Notes: generated from the sequence alone by a model not told the origin. A stretch of 64,000 bases of DNA from Hevea brasiliensis (GCF_030052815.1 NC_079500.1:7400298-7464297), one strand, 5' to 3'. Counted from the first letter of the stretch, positions 23,515 to 36,250 are shown. Program-made: numbers and translations.

Positions 23515-26464
23515 CTGGTATTTATTTTCTATCTAGAGTCGTCAACCTTGTGCACCTGTGATAAAAGAAGTTGAAAGAATGATCACTGTGAACAAAACAA
23601 CGAATAAAATAATAATGATGATGATGATGATGTTATAAGCCTTTTTTTTTTTTAATTTGAAACAGGAAGAGAGGATTATTATTTTATTACCTGCTAATGG
23701 AAGTGAACTTGCAAATTCTTCCTACCATTGTAATCAAGTCTCTAAGATTTTCTTTCGAATGAAAGAGAGTTGAGCAACAATATCACCAATATTCATGCGC
23801 TCTTGTGGTGATTCAGCAGAACAAGAGATTCCAATTTCAAATATTGAAATCAAGCACTCAATAAACATGTTGTTTCTCATGTTCCCAAGATTGTGGTTAT
23901 GAACTGATGTTGCATTTGCATTGGGTTGTATATGAGGAAGGTTGTTCTTCGGATCTAGAATTTGTGTCACTTCTTCAGGTAAGGCTCTCTTAACAAAATT
24001 GTGAAGATTCATACCATCTTTGAACATGTGATCAGTAGGGCTCTTTCCCGTGAACATCTCCAACATAAGTATGCCAAAGCTAAAAATATCACCTGATGTT
24101 GATACTTGACTTCCCATACCATATTCTACAATATATACACAATCACATAGTTAAATTGAGTCTGCTTAGAAATATATGAATACAAGGACTTTTCTTCAAG
24201 GTTGTAATTAAGGCCTCGAATTTGAGTTATTGTAGGAGCCAAAGCCAAATCAATAGAAAAAAGCATAATACAATCCTGAAATGGCAATATAAACAAATAA
24301 GACAAATGAAATTCATTTTAAAAATATATTTATTTTATTTATAATTACCTGGAGGACAATAACCAATAGTTCCTCTTACTCCAACAGAGCTGGATTGATT
24401 TGTATAACCAAGGGTGACATTGGAAAGAAGCTTCACTAATCCAAAATCACTTACATGTGCAGTCATTTCTTCATCGAGAAGGATATTACTTGGTTTTAGA
24501 TCACAATGAACGATTACTGTTCCACAATGATGTTGAAGATATTCCAATGCACAAGCAATATCAATGGCAATATTCAGCTTTTGGAGAACACTTAAAGTCC
24601 TTGGTACTTCATCTAATCCAAGAGTTGAATGCAACCAACCATCTAAGCTTCCATTGACCATGAAATCATAAACCAAAGCTTTGAAATCATTACCATGATA
24701 ATCAACACCTGAACAAGATGTGAGCACTTTGACAAGATTTCGATGTCTAACATTTCGTAATACCTCACATTCAGCTATAAAACTCTTTGAAGCTTCTCGA
24801 TTAATAAGCTTAAACACCTTCACCGCAACCACAGTTCCTCCTTGATCAAGAATTCCTTTATAAACTGACCCAAAGCTACCTGTACCAATTAAATTGTCTG
24901 AAGAGAATCCATTAGTAGCTTTGAGAAGACTTTGATAAGACAACTTCAATAGCTCCTTCCCATGAGATGTTGAGGAAGATTCTCTTTTTCTCTTTCTTGA
25001 TGGGCACAGAAAGAGACAAATCAGCAAAAGCGTTGCACCTATAAGCACAGAAACTGTTGAGATTATAATCTTCAATGTTATAGTCAATCCCCTCTTTATT
25101 CTTTGAAGCTTACATGGAGGTAACCTCAAATTAGGCATGCCACCACAAAGATTTCTATTTCCTGCAACCGATGTGGCACTTGCATTCTTGAAAACTCCTT
25201 CTATTGGTACTGTACCTTCAAAGTCGTTATAAGACAAATCCAACAATAATAAACTAAACCCGTTCAAGAACTCTGGAATCTTTCCGGACAACATGTTGTG
25301 AGAAAGATTCAATTCTCGAAGGCCTCTTAGTGAACTTAAAGATGAAGGAACAGAGCCTTGAAAAAAGTTGGCACCCAAGTCCAAAAATTCTAGACTGGTA
25401 CAACTACTAAGACCACTTGGAATCACTCCTGATAACATGTTCTCGAGAAGGCTTAGGTATCCTATAGCTTTGAATTTCCTACTTCCATGGGAATGGAGCC
25501 TGACAAATGGTTTCTGGATAAGGAAAGACCCATTGATAAAGGGGAGGATCCAAAAATTTGTGGAGGTATAGGACCAATAAAATTGTTATTTGAAAGATCT
25601 AACTCTATCAAATTTTTGCAATTCCCCAGATTCGAAGGGATCATGCCTTGAAGCTTATTATTTGATAAATCCATGCGAAATAAATTTGTCATGTTTCCTA
25701 TAGAGGAGGGAATAGATCCCGAGAAATCATTATAACCAAGATTCAATCCTCCAAGATTTAGAAGCTTTCCAATGCTAGAAGGAATGGAACCTGACAGATA
25801 GTTCTCTCCTACAACCAGATATTCCAATGAAACACAATCGCTTATTCCAGAGGGGAGATTTCCGAATATTTGATTGTCTTGTATGAAAAACAACTGAAGC
25901 TTCTTTGAAAAGTTGCAGAATTGTTCAGGCAGCTTCCCTCCAAAGTTATTTTGGGCTATAGAAAATTTCTGTAAATTGGTGGCATTAAACAAAGTGGAAA
26001 GAAACTCCAGGTCATCAGCTTTCCTATTTCCTAAATGGTTTATAGGAACTGATAATATCTTTAAGCCCATGCAACTTCTCAAGAGAAGGCAAGCTTCCGG
26101 TAAAATTATTTTCGCTTAACTGAAGCACATCTAGATCTAAGGCATTTGAAATTGACGGTGGAATAGATCCTGTAAATTGGTTTCCTGAAATGGAGAAGAA
26201 TTGGAGATTTGGAAGAGAGATGCCTAAGTTCCAGGGAATTCTACCTTCTAGGTTGTTGTATGCCATGCCTACAACCTCGATCAAAGAGAGGTTGAAGAAT
26301 GAAGGAGGGATAGTGCCAAAAAACTTATTTTCATTCAAGGATAAAATCCTTAGATTCATCAATTGGCCTAAAGTATCAGGGACAACACCATGCAAATTAT
26401 TTCTCCTTACATATAGTTTCTGAAGAGAAGAAAGATTGCCCAAAGATGGTGGGAGAGTCCCTGT

Positions 26465-26849
26465 TATTAGAGATTGATTCAAAGTGATAGTTGTTTTATT
26501 TTCTGACTTTGTCTTAGGCACGTTTTGTTTTTCTTCCTAAAATTCTGGTTGTTTGTTAGTAGTGGGAGCATTTTTGATTTAGTGCCAATTAATTCTGCTA
26601 TTTTATTGTTTTCAGTTATTGTGTTAAGCCTATTTAAAGGCCACTTTGGTTCATGAATAACATGTCTTTGTATGTCAAAGCTTTCTGCAAATTTGTGCCC
26701 ACCATATGTTTGATTAAATTTCTCTTTGAGAACTAGTTATCTCTTTGCTGTCCTCACTTTATTGCTTGCTGTGATTACTTTATTTTGCAGCATTTGTGAG
26801 TTCTAGTGAGCCATCTTACGTTCCTTTCACATGAAGTGGTATCGAGCAC
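26465..26849 (+). repeat. copia-2 left LTR and primer binding site
   Basis: The LTR starts TATTAGAG rather than TG and ends near 26831-26836 (TTTCACATGAAG). The right LTR ends TTTCACAACA. The primer site TGGTATCGAGCAC (26837-26849) lacks one base relative to the usual copia TGGTATCAGAGC. A TATTTAAAGG box lies at about 26630-26640. Confidence 0.88.
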
Positions 26850-26878
26850 AGTTCGATTGTAATGCAGGCGTACGACTC

Positions 26879-27800
26879 ATGGCATCTAACGGCAATGCAA
26901 TGAATATTTCTCAACCATCAATTCCAATCTTCAAAGGTGAATGCTATGAATTCTGGAGCATCAAAATGAAGACATTGTTCAAGTCTCAAGATTTGTGGGA
27001 CTTGGTTGAGAACGGGTATCCTGAACGAGATGAAGAGGCTAGACTTAAAGAAAACAAGAAAAGGGACTCCAAAGCACTATTCTTCATCCAGCAAGCAGTG
27101 GATGAGTCAATTTTTTCAAAAATAGCGACAGCAAATACAGCCAAAGAAGCATGGATGACCTTGCAGACGGTGTTCCAAGGTTCCTCAAAGGTAATCACAG
27201 TAAAACTCCAATCACTTCGTCGTGATTTTGAAACCTTGCAAATGAAAAGCGGAGAATCAGTGCAAGATTTTCTGTCTAATAGTTAATCAAATGAGGTCTT
27301 ATGGAGAAGTAGTTACTGATGTGACTGTTGTTGCAAAAGTGTTGCGTAGTTTAACTCCAAAGTTTGATCATGTAGTGGCAGCTATTGAGGAGTCGAAAGA
27401 CTTGGCTACTTACTCGTTTGATGAACTAATGGGATCTTTACAATCCCATGAGGCAAGGTTGAACAGGGCAAATGAAAAGAATGATGAAAAGGCTTTTCAA
27501 GTGATGGGGGAGTCATTTAAACAACAAGATGACTCAAGAAAGGCATTAACCAGAGGACGTGGTAGAGGAGGATATCACGGCAGAGGTGGTGGTAGAGGTG
27601 GTAGAGGTAGAGGCAAAATTGGTGGATAAGATGAGCAAGGGCTAACAACAGAGAGGCAGAAAAATTACAAGAGCAATATCCAGTGCTATAATTGCAAGCA
27701 GTATGGGCATGTGAAGGCAGAATGCTGGAGGAAAGAAAAGCAAGCAAATTTTGCAGAAGATGAGGAAGAGCTCAAGCTATTTATGGCCTCTCAAGATGAC
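26879..27800 (+). pseudogene. copia-2 gag with CCHC zinc knuckle
   Basis: The likely start is ATG at 26879 (MASNGNAMNIS); the open frame begins further upstream but within the LTR end. Gag pattern: FKGECYEFWSIKMKTLF and AKEAWMTLQ. A frame break follows QDFLSNS at 27286. The rest continues from 27291, has an RGRGG-rich stretch (about 27550-27620), a stop at 27627, and a zinc knuckle C-x2-C-x4-H-x4-C (CYNCKQYGHVKAEC) around 27690-27730. Gag would package element RNA. Confidence 0.9.
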
Positions 27801-30800
27801 AACAAAGCCTCAAGTGACATCTGGTTTCTGGACAGCGGGTGTTCCAATCATATGACTGGAATAAAATCTTTGTTTAAGGAGCTTGACGAGTCATACAAAC
27901 TGAAAGTGAGACTTGGTGATGACAAACAAGTGCAAGTTGAAGGCAAAGGCACGGTGGCAATAAGCAAAGGCCACGGTAATGTGAAGCTCCTTTACAATGT
28001 TTATTTTATTCCTTGTCTATCACAAAATTTGTTAAGTATCTGACAACTTGTGTCTAGTGGATATTCAATTATGTTTGATGATGGCTCCTGTGTGATTAGA
28101 GATAAAAAATCAGAACAGATTATTGTAGATGTTCACATGGCACCAAACAAGCTTTTTCCACTTGAAATTTCCAGTGTTGAAAAACATGCTCTTATTGTCA
28201 ATGAAAATAGAGAGTCTAGATTATGGCATTTACGATATGGGCATTTGAATGTAAAGGGTCTGAAATTACTGAGTCAAAAGGAAATGGTTTTTGGGTTACC
28301 TAGAATTGAGTCATTAGATTTGTGTGAAGGGTGTGTATATGGGAAACAATGTAAAAAACCATTTCCTATAGGAAAGTCTAGAAGAGCATCTGAATGTCTT
28401 GAGCTTGTACATGCTGATTTATGCGGCCCCTTGAAAACACAATCGTTGGGTGGGAGTCGTTATTTTCTGTTGTTCACAGATGACTATAGTCGCATGAGCT
28501 GGGTTTACTTCTTACAATTCAAATCAAAAACTTTTGACACTTTCAAGAAGTTCAAGGCACTTGTTGAGAAGCAAAGTGGAAAAAGCATAAAGGTCCTTCG
28601 CACCGATAGAGGAGGAGAGTTCGTGTCTCAAGAATTCAATCAATTTTGTGATGAACAAGGCCTGCACAGAGAACTAACAACACCATATACACCGGAGCAA
28701 AACGGAGTGGCTGAGCGCAAAAATCGCACTGTTGTTGAAATGGCAAGAAGTTTGTTAAAGGCTAAGGGAATGCCTGATCATTTTTGGGCTGAAGGTGTTG
28801 CAGTTGCTGTATATTTGTTGAATTTGTCACCAACAAAGGCTGTCCAAAACCAAACACCATATGAAGCATGGAGTGGAAGAAGGCCTTGGGTAAGCCACTT
28901 AAAAATATTTGGTTGTATTGCCTATTCATTGGTAGATTCACATAATCGCAGCAAACTTGATGAAAAATCTGTGAAATGTGTTTTTGTTGGTTATTGTACT
29001 CAATCCAAAGCATATAGGCTTTACAATCCTGTGAGTGGCAAGGTGATTGTTAGCAGGAATGTTGTGTTTGATGAAGAGCCAAGCTGGTGTTGGCAAGAGA
29101 AATCAGATGACATTCAGTTCAAGATTCCAGCAGAAAATGAAGGATCACCAACCATTAGACAGCAAGCAACCCCTCCAAACACTCCTAGTCCATTCTCATC
29201 AACCTCACCAAGCACTACTTCTTCAAGTTCCAGCAACAGTAGTGCATCTGAAGGTGAAACTCCTCCAAGAAAATTCAGATCATTGGCTGAAATTTATGAA
29301 GGCACACAAGCCTTGTTTGTAGCTGATCCAACAACATTTGAAGAAGCAGCAGAAAAAGAAGAATGGCGCAATGCAATGTTAGATGAGCTTGAAGCAATCC
29401 AGAAGAATGAAACATGGGAATTGGTAGATCTTCCTCAAGATAAGAAAGCCATTGGAGTTAAATGGGTCTTTAGAACAAAGTTTCATGCAGATGGCAGCAT
29501 TCAAAAATACAAGGCACGACTCGTAGTGAAAGGCTATTCACAACAACAAGGTGTAGATTATGACGACACCTTCTCTCCGGTTGCACGGTTTGAAACGGTG
29601 AGAATTGTAATAGCCTTGGCTGCTCAATTAAATTGGCCCATCTACCAATTTGATGTTAAATCGGCGTTCCTAAATGGGGAGTTAGAAGAAGAGGTGTATG
29701 TTTCTCAGCCTGAAGGTTTTGTTGTTCGTGGAAAAGAAGACCAAGTCTACAAGCTGCGAAAGGCACTTTACGGATTGAAGCAGACTCCACGGGCATGGTA
29801 CAGCAAAATCGACTCTTATTTCCATCAGAATGGCTTTGAGAGAAGTAAGAATGAGCCCACTCTCTATACAAAAAGGCAAGGTAAAAATGATCTTCTAATT
29901 ATTTGCCTTTATGTTGATGATATGATTTATATGGGCTCTTCTCCTTCTCTTATTGATGAATTCAAAGTCTGCATGAAAAAGAAGTTTGAGATGTCAGATT
30001 TGGGTGTGTTGCATTATTTTCTTGGGTTAGAGGTTAAGCAAGTTGAAGATGGTATTTTTGTGTCACAAAGGAAATATGCAACTGATTTACTTAAAAGATT
30101 CAGCATGTTAAACTGCAAAGTTGCAGCCACTCCTATGAACTTAAATGATAAGTTACAGGTTGATGATGGGACTGAACAAACCAATGCAAGTCACTTTAGA
30201 AGCTTGGTTGGTGGCTTGATTTACTTAACACACTCACGGCCAGACATTGCATTTTCAGTTGGTGTAATTTCCAGGTTCATGCATAATCCTTCAAAGCATC
30301 ATCTTGGAGCAGCAAAAAGAATTCTGCGTTATGTAGCTGGAACCATTGATTATGGGCTGTGGTATGAAAAAGTATCATTTTTCAAGTTAAGTGGGTTCAC
30401 TGACATCGATTGGGCTGGATGCTTGGAAGATAGAAGTAGCACTTCAGGATATATTTTTAATCTTGGGTCTGGTGCTATTTCTTGGAGTTCAAAGAAACAG
30501 AGCACGTCTTCCTTGTCTTCATCGAGCGGAATACATAGCGGCAACATCGTCGACATGTCAAGGAGTATGGCTAAGGAGAATTCTTGCCGATCTCTGTCAA
30601 GAACAATGCTGAGCAACTGAAATTTTTTGTGACAATCAAGCAGCAATTGCCATGACAAAAAATCCAGTGTACCATGGAAGAACAAAGCATGTGGACATTC
30701 GTGTTCATTTTATTAGAGATCTTGTGGCAGATGGAGAAATCAAATTATAGTATTGTAGCACAAATGAACAAGTTGCTGATATCTTCACAAAATCACTTCT

Positions 30801-30863
30801 ACGGGACAAGCATGTCTACTTCAGAAATCAACTTGGAGTTTGCAACTTTGAATCAAGGGGGAG
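27801..30863 (+). pseudogene. copia-2 pol: protease, integrase, RT, RNase H
   Basis: One long frame (28050-30620, 856 aa) follows a protease region with the active-site block FLDSGCSNHMTG (27825-27860). A single in-frame TGA at 28041 separates them. Then come the pre-integrase HLRYGHLN, the integrase core (VHADLCGPL, LRTDRGGEF, PEQNGVAERKNR), RT (FDVKSAFLNGEL, YGLKQTPRAWYS, LYVDDMIYMG) and RNase H. The frame shifts near 30510, after which the RNase H end is readable in another frame. A polypurine tract AAGGGGGAG (30855-30863) abuts the right LTR. This is nearly complete but not functional as printed. Confidence 0.93.
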
Positions 30864-31233
30864 TATTAGAGATTGATTCAAAGTGACAGTTGTTTTATTT
30901 TCTGACTTTGTCTTAGGCACGTTTTGTTTTTCTTCCTAAAATTCTGGTTGTTTGTTAGTAGTGGGAGCATTTTTTATTTAGTACCAATTAATTCTGCTAT
31001 TTTATTGTTTTCAGTTATTGTGTTAAGCCTATTTAAAGGCCACTTTGGTTCATGAATAACATGTCTTTGTATGTCAAAGCTTTTTGCAGATTTGTGCCTA
31101 CCATATGTTTGATTAAATTTCTCTTTGAGAACTAGTTATCTCTTTGCTGTCCTCACTTTATTGCTTGCTGTGATTACTTTATTTTGCAGCATTTGTGAGT
31201 TCTAGTGAGCCATCTTACGTTCCTTTCACAACA
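30864..31233 (+). repeat. copia-2 right LTR
   Basis: 370 bp from TATTAGAG to TTTCACAACA, abutting target duplication CCTGT at 31234. It differs from the left LTR by six substitutions by eye plus the terminal bases. Confidence 0.93.
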
Positions 31234-31864
31234 CCTGTTAAATTATTGGCGCCAAAAGAGATTTCTCTGAGCTTCTTCAAGGAACCTAGCCCCGCAGGGA
31301 TTCTACCTACCAGATTGTTATTATGCAAATAAAACAAAACAAGGTTAGAACAATTAAATATGCTCGCAGGAATTTGACCACTAAATGAATTATCGTAAAG
31401 ATGCAGTATTTGCAGTCTCCGCATGTTGCCAATCTCAGTAGGAATCTCATGGTGGAAGCTATTATTTTCAAGGTACAACTCCCTTAAAAAGCTCAAATTG
31501 CCAACATGTGGTGATATGGAACCTGAAAGTTTGAGGGAGCTCAGGTCTAACATTGTGACCCTCTGGTGCCTACGCCCACATGTGACGTGGTGCCAGCTGC
31601 AGAAGTGAAGGGTGCTATTCCATGAGTTCATAACCCCAAAAGGGTCATCAGTTATTTTGGCCTTGAGTTCCAACAAAGCAAGTCGATCTGTGTTGTTGTT
31701 CCTATGGATGGCAAGGGCCAGAAAGCTGAAGCACAAGAAATGAATGATAGAAAGGAGGCATAAGGATGAGAAAGATACTGACAAACTCCTGAAAGAAAGC
31801 CCCATTTTTTTTTTTTATGGATAAGCAGTAAATATTGGCTGCGAATGGATATTTATTGAAAGCA

Positions 31865-31875
31865 TATTTATAGAG
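31865..31875 (-). promoter_or_regulatory. Probable TATA box of gene C
   Basis: CTCTATAAATA on the minus strand, about 60 bp upstream of the start at 31805, conserved with genes A and B but closer because of a short upstream deletion relative to A. Confidence 0.5.
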
Positions 31876-31890
31876 ATGGATATGCAATGC

Positions 31891-32365
31891 ATTTTTTTCC
31901 CCCTTTTGATAAGCAACGATTTTAATAAATAAAGAGAAAGAGAACAACAGGAAGGAGAGGGAACAGACGCCAAAGACAAAAGCAAGAAACAAAAACAAAG
32001 GCCAAAGGCGATACCCAGCCAAAACCAACCAAGGAAAACGCCTAGAAAATAAAGAACAGCCGGCCAGCAAAACAAGACAAAACAAACCAAAACAGCGTAA
32101 TAAAATAAAGCTAGAAGAAATGCAGAACAGATGATGCTTGACATAAACCAAGTCTTTCAAAGTCCTCTGATGATCGCCACAGAACACACACGATACGCAA
32201 AGATTCACCAAGAGAAGCGGCTGTAAGGCAGAGATGAATAGCCAAGCCACACAAAACCAAAGGAGAAGCTGATGGGCGTCTTCAAGCCAGGCAAATTGGT
32301 AAAAGGACAATGGCAACTAAAAGGAGGAAGAGCACAAAAGCAGGAAAACTCTTCCACTGGTAGTA
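31891..32365 (-). mobile_element. Short non-LTR retroelement, block 2 copy of 5247-5733
   Basis: Same insertion as upstream of gene A, flanked by GGATATGCAATGC (31878-31890) and GGATATGCGATAC (32366-32378). The poly(A) side is at the left on the minus strand. Shared position proves that A and C descend from one locus. Confidence 0.75.
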
Positions 32366-32514
32366 GGATATGCGATACATTAATGAAATAAACTATTGCA
32401 ATTTTTCCATACAAATTAAAAAAGATCAATTATGACATTTGAGTCTTTGGAAGATTAGATACTATGCTACGAAATTACAGATAGATTTGGAACATCATAA
32501 ATGAAAAACTTTTT

Positions 32515-32803
32515 GTTCTGGTTCTTGGTTCTGGTTGCATCCTGGAATTTCATGGCATCTAGGGGCCTTTCCTTTTGTTGTAACAGGGCTGTAGTTCCCG
32601 GTACTTCTCTGTTTTTGTAATCCTGTTGAATTCTCTTGGTTTGACATGGTGATTTCAATTGTTGTGAATTGCCTTGCATTCTGTTTCTCCAGGATTTTAC
32701 ACTTCCAGATCGGGTGTATAGAAAGTCTCTTAATTGGATGGTGGATGCTTAAGCTTTGTCTGCATGTTATTAATAAAATCTTTTTTACTTATAATAAATA
32801 AAT
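32515..32803 (+). mobile_element. Short non-LTR retroelement, block 2 copy of 5883-6193
   Basis: Flanked by AAATGAAAAACTTTTT (32499-32514) and the same 16-mer with one substitution (32804-32819). The A-rich tail is (AAAT)n. Slightly shorter than the block 1 copy. Confidence 0.75.
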
Positions 32804-32819
32804 AAATGAAAAACCTTTT

Positions 32820-34135
32820 ATCAGTATTGGAGAATTCACCAGATGATTCTCCTCAGTTGCTAATTCCGTTTGTTCTCGGGCTGTTTGTTTCCCTTGGTTT
32901 TATTTGGCCATGACCTCTGTTTGGTTTTATCATACACGAGACATTGATGTTGATTTCAAATTTAAACATTAAATATTGCCCGAAATATTTATTATTTTAT
33001 TTTATTAACATAATTTAATTTATTTTTTACTATATTTTATATTTTTATAACTATATTATAAAATATTAGTAACAATAAAATTTTAACTGATCATAATTTT
33101 ATTTCAAATTTAATAAATAAATAAGTTGATTATTATTATTATTATTATTTAACATCTGCCAATAAAATTCTTATATTTTAAATATAAGAAATTTAAAATA
33201 TATTTGAATATATAAAAATTTTATAAATTTTTTTTAGTGAATAATTATATACTTAATTTTTTAAAAATAATTCATTCCTATTTTAATGTAATTAAAAATT
33301 TAATTAAAAAATTGAGTTATGGATATATATTATAATGAGTATAGTTTTATAATTAATGTTTGAATTTGTAAACTTAAGAATATTTTAAAATTTTAAAAAA
33401 ATATATGCTCAAAAGAATTTTATATTTTAATAATTGAAATTTAAAAATATTTAAATGAAAATTAATATTTAATATATTAAATTAATTTTATATATAAATT
33501 AAAAATAAAAATAAAAATAAAAAATGTGCTACATGTCAATTTTTAAGTTTTTTGTTATTAACTTACGTGGTACACTCTTATGAACCCTTTTTATTGCTTA
33601 GCTTTATTGTAAGATTGCTTAGTTAAAAATTATTTTTTAATTTTTTTATTTTATTTTAATTATAAGATAGATTAGTTAAAATTTATTTTTTAATTTTTTT
33701 ATTCTAAAATTTAACCAAAAAAGATAGTAAAATATATACCCTTAAATGTTAACTATTTATAGATAAAATAAAAAATTAGAAAAATCATTTAAAATTACTA
33801 CCATATTTATAGTAGTTTAGATATAAAAAAATAATCGTGAGACTAAATAGTTGATAGATTCAAATTATAAGAATTAATTAATGTGTTTTTCTAAATTATA
33901 GGAAATAACTAATTAATTTCACTAAAATAGAGAAACTAAATAGTAGCTTAACTAGTATTAACTGATGGAAAAATTCACAAAAAAACTAAATAGTTTAACA
34001 AAAGCAAGATATATGGACTAAATAGTATATTTTTTAAAATATAAGGGTTAAAAAATTAATTTCATTAAATTACATAAATTAAATAATAATTTATCATAAT
34101 AATAATTATTATTATTAATTATCAATCAACAACTA
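32820..34135. other. AT-rich spacer with half of a foldback element
   Basis: Matches 6210-6822 and then 10346-12840 of block 1, without the 3523-bp solo LTR. The empty site, AAGTTGATTATTATTATT, is at about 33122-33140. About 33806-34097 is the right half of the foldback element seen complete at 11931-12812. No gene is visible. Confidence 0.75.
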
Positions 34136-34345
34136 TTAAATACAATCCATACAGAGCCATCGGCCATGACCAACAGGTAAACCATTACAGAATTCTGCTG
34201 ACTTTGACTTCCTGGAAAATTAACCGAATGGGCTATGCTTTCTTTTCCAAGATTGACCCACCTTAATTAGTTTAGTCAAACAAGTTGGAAAGTGAATATA
34301 TATATATATGTATATATATAAACAAACTATAACATTATGCTTGAT
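34136..34345 (+). promoter_or_regulatory. Conserved promoter-like segment with W-box cores, block 2 copy
   Basis: Matches 12841-13060, retaining the TTGACT and TTGACC cores, the inverted GTCAA core and a TATATATAAAC run. No gene follows. The function is unproven. Confidence 0.33.
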
Positions 34346-34423
34346 CAATGGAAATTTTCAAAGAAAAAGGAGATATTAGAATTTAAATGCATAATTTTTC
34401 TATTATAGATAAACACTAGAAGA

Positions 34424-34850
34424 ATGGTACATTTTTTATTTTTTTATAAGAAAAAAATATTCTATTAGAAGAAAAAAAAAAGGGATTAATTGAAATAGGT
34501 GCTTATCTCTAAAACACCCGTCAAGAGGCAGACCCTCTTACACCCATCTCAAAGAGCAACCTGAAACAATTAGAAACGCGAGGTAATGCAAATCAGAGAT
34601 ACGCCACAAAGTCCTAAGATCTAGACAAGCCATTCTCAGCTAGTGATGAATTCACTTCACCGAATATGCCTGATGGTAACAAAAGGTTGTGCTTTCAAAG
34701 GGCAAGCAATGGCATTTGAGATGGTATTCAAATACAAAGGTGTTGGGTCCAAATCAAGAGTCCATGCGACTACGAACTTAGAATCTGGCACAGCTAAGAT
34801 GGAGGAAACTTGCAGATCACCAATAGGGTGGGTTTTTTTTTTTTTTTTAT
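34424..34850 (-). repeat. Probable non-LTR retroelement fragment, block 2 copy
   Basis: A longer version of 14606-14870, T-rich at both edges and without an ORF. The left edge on the minus strand ends in CTTATAAAAAAAT. Confidence 0.48.
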
Positions 34851-35923
34851 TTAGTATGCTAATTTGATCTAAACATATTAATCTGAATGACACATAATCT
34901 GTTTTAATATGTGTAAAATTTAAAATGATTCGTGTAATTGAGGAGTTAATTAAAAGTTAATTTAAATAAAAGTTAATTAAATGATTCATATAATTTGATT
35001 CATTCATTTGATTGATTCAATTTAAGTTTTGGTAAGGAAACAAAAAAGTAAAATTAATGAAAATAATTTTTTTTTTTTAAAAGATTGCTTTGAACCAAAA
35101 TAATTCTTAATTTATTAAAATAAATTTTTATTATATAATGGTGAGATGAATAATTTGAATAAACGATCATCCCAAATAACGTTGACTTAATTATTAAAAT
35201 GGCAAGACATCAGATGTCTTCTTGATGTCTTCTTGGACGGGCTAGACTTCCTTTTCCACAATTGACTGACTTTAAAAGAAAACAATGAAAAATTGAAAAT
35301 GCAAAACTAATAATTCATTTGAGTCCACCAAACTATTCTTTTTGTCAATTAAGTCCAACTACTTACCGCGTTAAATCATAAATGCCAAACGATGCATATC
35401 GACTTTAAGTTGGTTGAAACTCCATTCATTATTAATTAAGATCACTAACTCAAATTTGACAAAATTTGGTTAATTAACTCCGAGCATAATTTATTCTTAA
35501 AAAAAAAAAAAACTCCGAACATAATTTAATTTGCTTGGTGTAGAATCAAGATGGAGCTGAAATTAACCTCTTAATTAATTAAAAATTAAGCTTTTTTTTA
35601 GTATCATTAAAAATGAAGATTTCAAAGTAAAATAAGAACAGCATTTTATTATTGAAGCAAACACAGTACAAATTATATATAGAAAGTATAGTAAAAGAAC
35701 ACTTGATGTATAAAACATAAAGCTACACGCAAGAAAATACACTCGTATACATCAACCTTGTGTACCTGTGATAAGAGAATTTGTAAGAATGATCACTAAT
35801 AATAATAATAATATATGATTAAGGAACAAATTTTTGCTGTGTTATAAGCTTTCTTTGTTATTTGAAACTGGAAAAGAGGATTAGTTTATTACCTGCTAAT
35901 GGAAGTGAACTTGCAGCTTCTTT
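34851..35923. other. Spacer 3' of gene D
   Basis: AT-rich DNA matching 14871-15931 downstream of gene B. A 170-bp stretch (about 35560-35740) with no counterpart near gene B lies before the (AAT)n run at 35798-35813. No gene seen. Confidence 0.7.
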
Positions 35924-36011
35924 CTGCCATGGTAATCCAGTCCCTAAGATTTTGTTTCTGATAGAAGAGAGCTGAGCAACAATATCACCAATATTCATGC
36001 GCTCTTGTGGT

Positions 36012-36237
36012 TGTTAGAAGAAAGAATACAAGTAATGAAGAAAAGGATTGTGTATTTGTCTGTGTCACATTTACAGAGATATTACATCTATTTATACATG
36101 AGAATATGAACTAATTTGGACAAGAATAATAATTGCTATAATTATGCTACACAAATCTCCTATAATCATGCTGATTGCTGTAATTATGTTACACAAATCT
36201 CCTATAATCATCTTGATTCTTTGTAATTATATTAACA
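36012..36237 (-). repeat. copia-1b 3' LTR
   Basis: 226 bp, TGTTAG to TTAACA in plus-strand reading. The adjacent CCCCCC (36239-36244) is the polypurine tract on the minus strand. The last ~30 bp differ from the other LTR at several bases, all within GCTG-type sites. Confidence 0.95.
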
Positions 36238-36250
36238 CCCCCCCTCAAAC

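Larger units (their letters stand above)
26465..31233 (+). mobile_element. Ty1/copia retrotransposon copia-2, complete with LTRs
   Basis: The 4769-bp element lies opposite in orientation to gene C. It has LTRs of about 370 bp, a primer site, gag, protease, integrase, RT and RNase H, and a polypurine tract. The flanking duplication is CCTGT (26460-26464 and 31234-31238), and the gene C sequence reads through correctly once the insert is ignored. Six substitutions between LTRs by eye (about 1.6%) indicate a fairly recent insertion. The coding frame has a frameshift or deletion in gag (near 27283), in-frame stops at 27627 and 28041, and a frameshift in RNase H (near 30510), so it is not autonomous as printed. 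Confidence 0.96.
23734..31805 (-). pseudogene. LRR receptor-like kinase gene C, split by copia-2 and frameshifted
   Basis: The gene matches gene B in layout. Exon 2 is 23734-24125, the intron 24126-24348, and exon 1 resumes at 24349. Exon 1 runs to 26464, is interrupted by copia-2 (26465-31233), and resumes from 31234 (target duplication) to the start codon at 31805. Two further lesions are visible against gene B: a 1-bp loss near 25450 between the last LRRs, and a 1-bp gain near 26050. The kinase segment (24349-25438) is open and keeps GTGSFG, AVKVF, HCDLKPSN and DFG. The N-terminal part (31239-31805) keeps signal peptide, LRR cap and first LRRs. It cannot encode a full receptor. It pairs with gene A in the duplicated block. 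Confidence 0.93.

Noticed and set aside
26190..26423. Plus-strand ORFs antisense to the receptor genes (also at 16960, 18127, 24457, 25913)
   Set aside because: Shadow frames of the LRR and kinase exons with no independent support.
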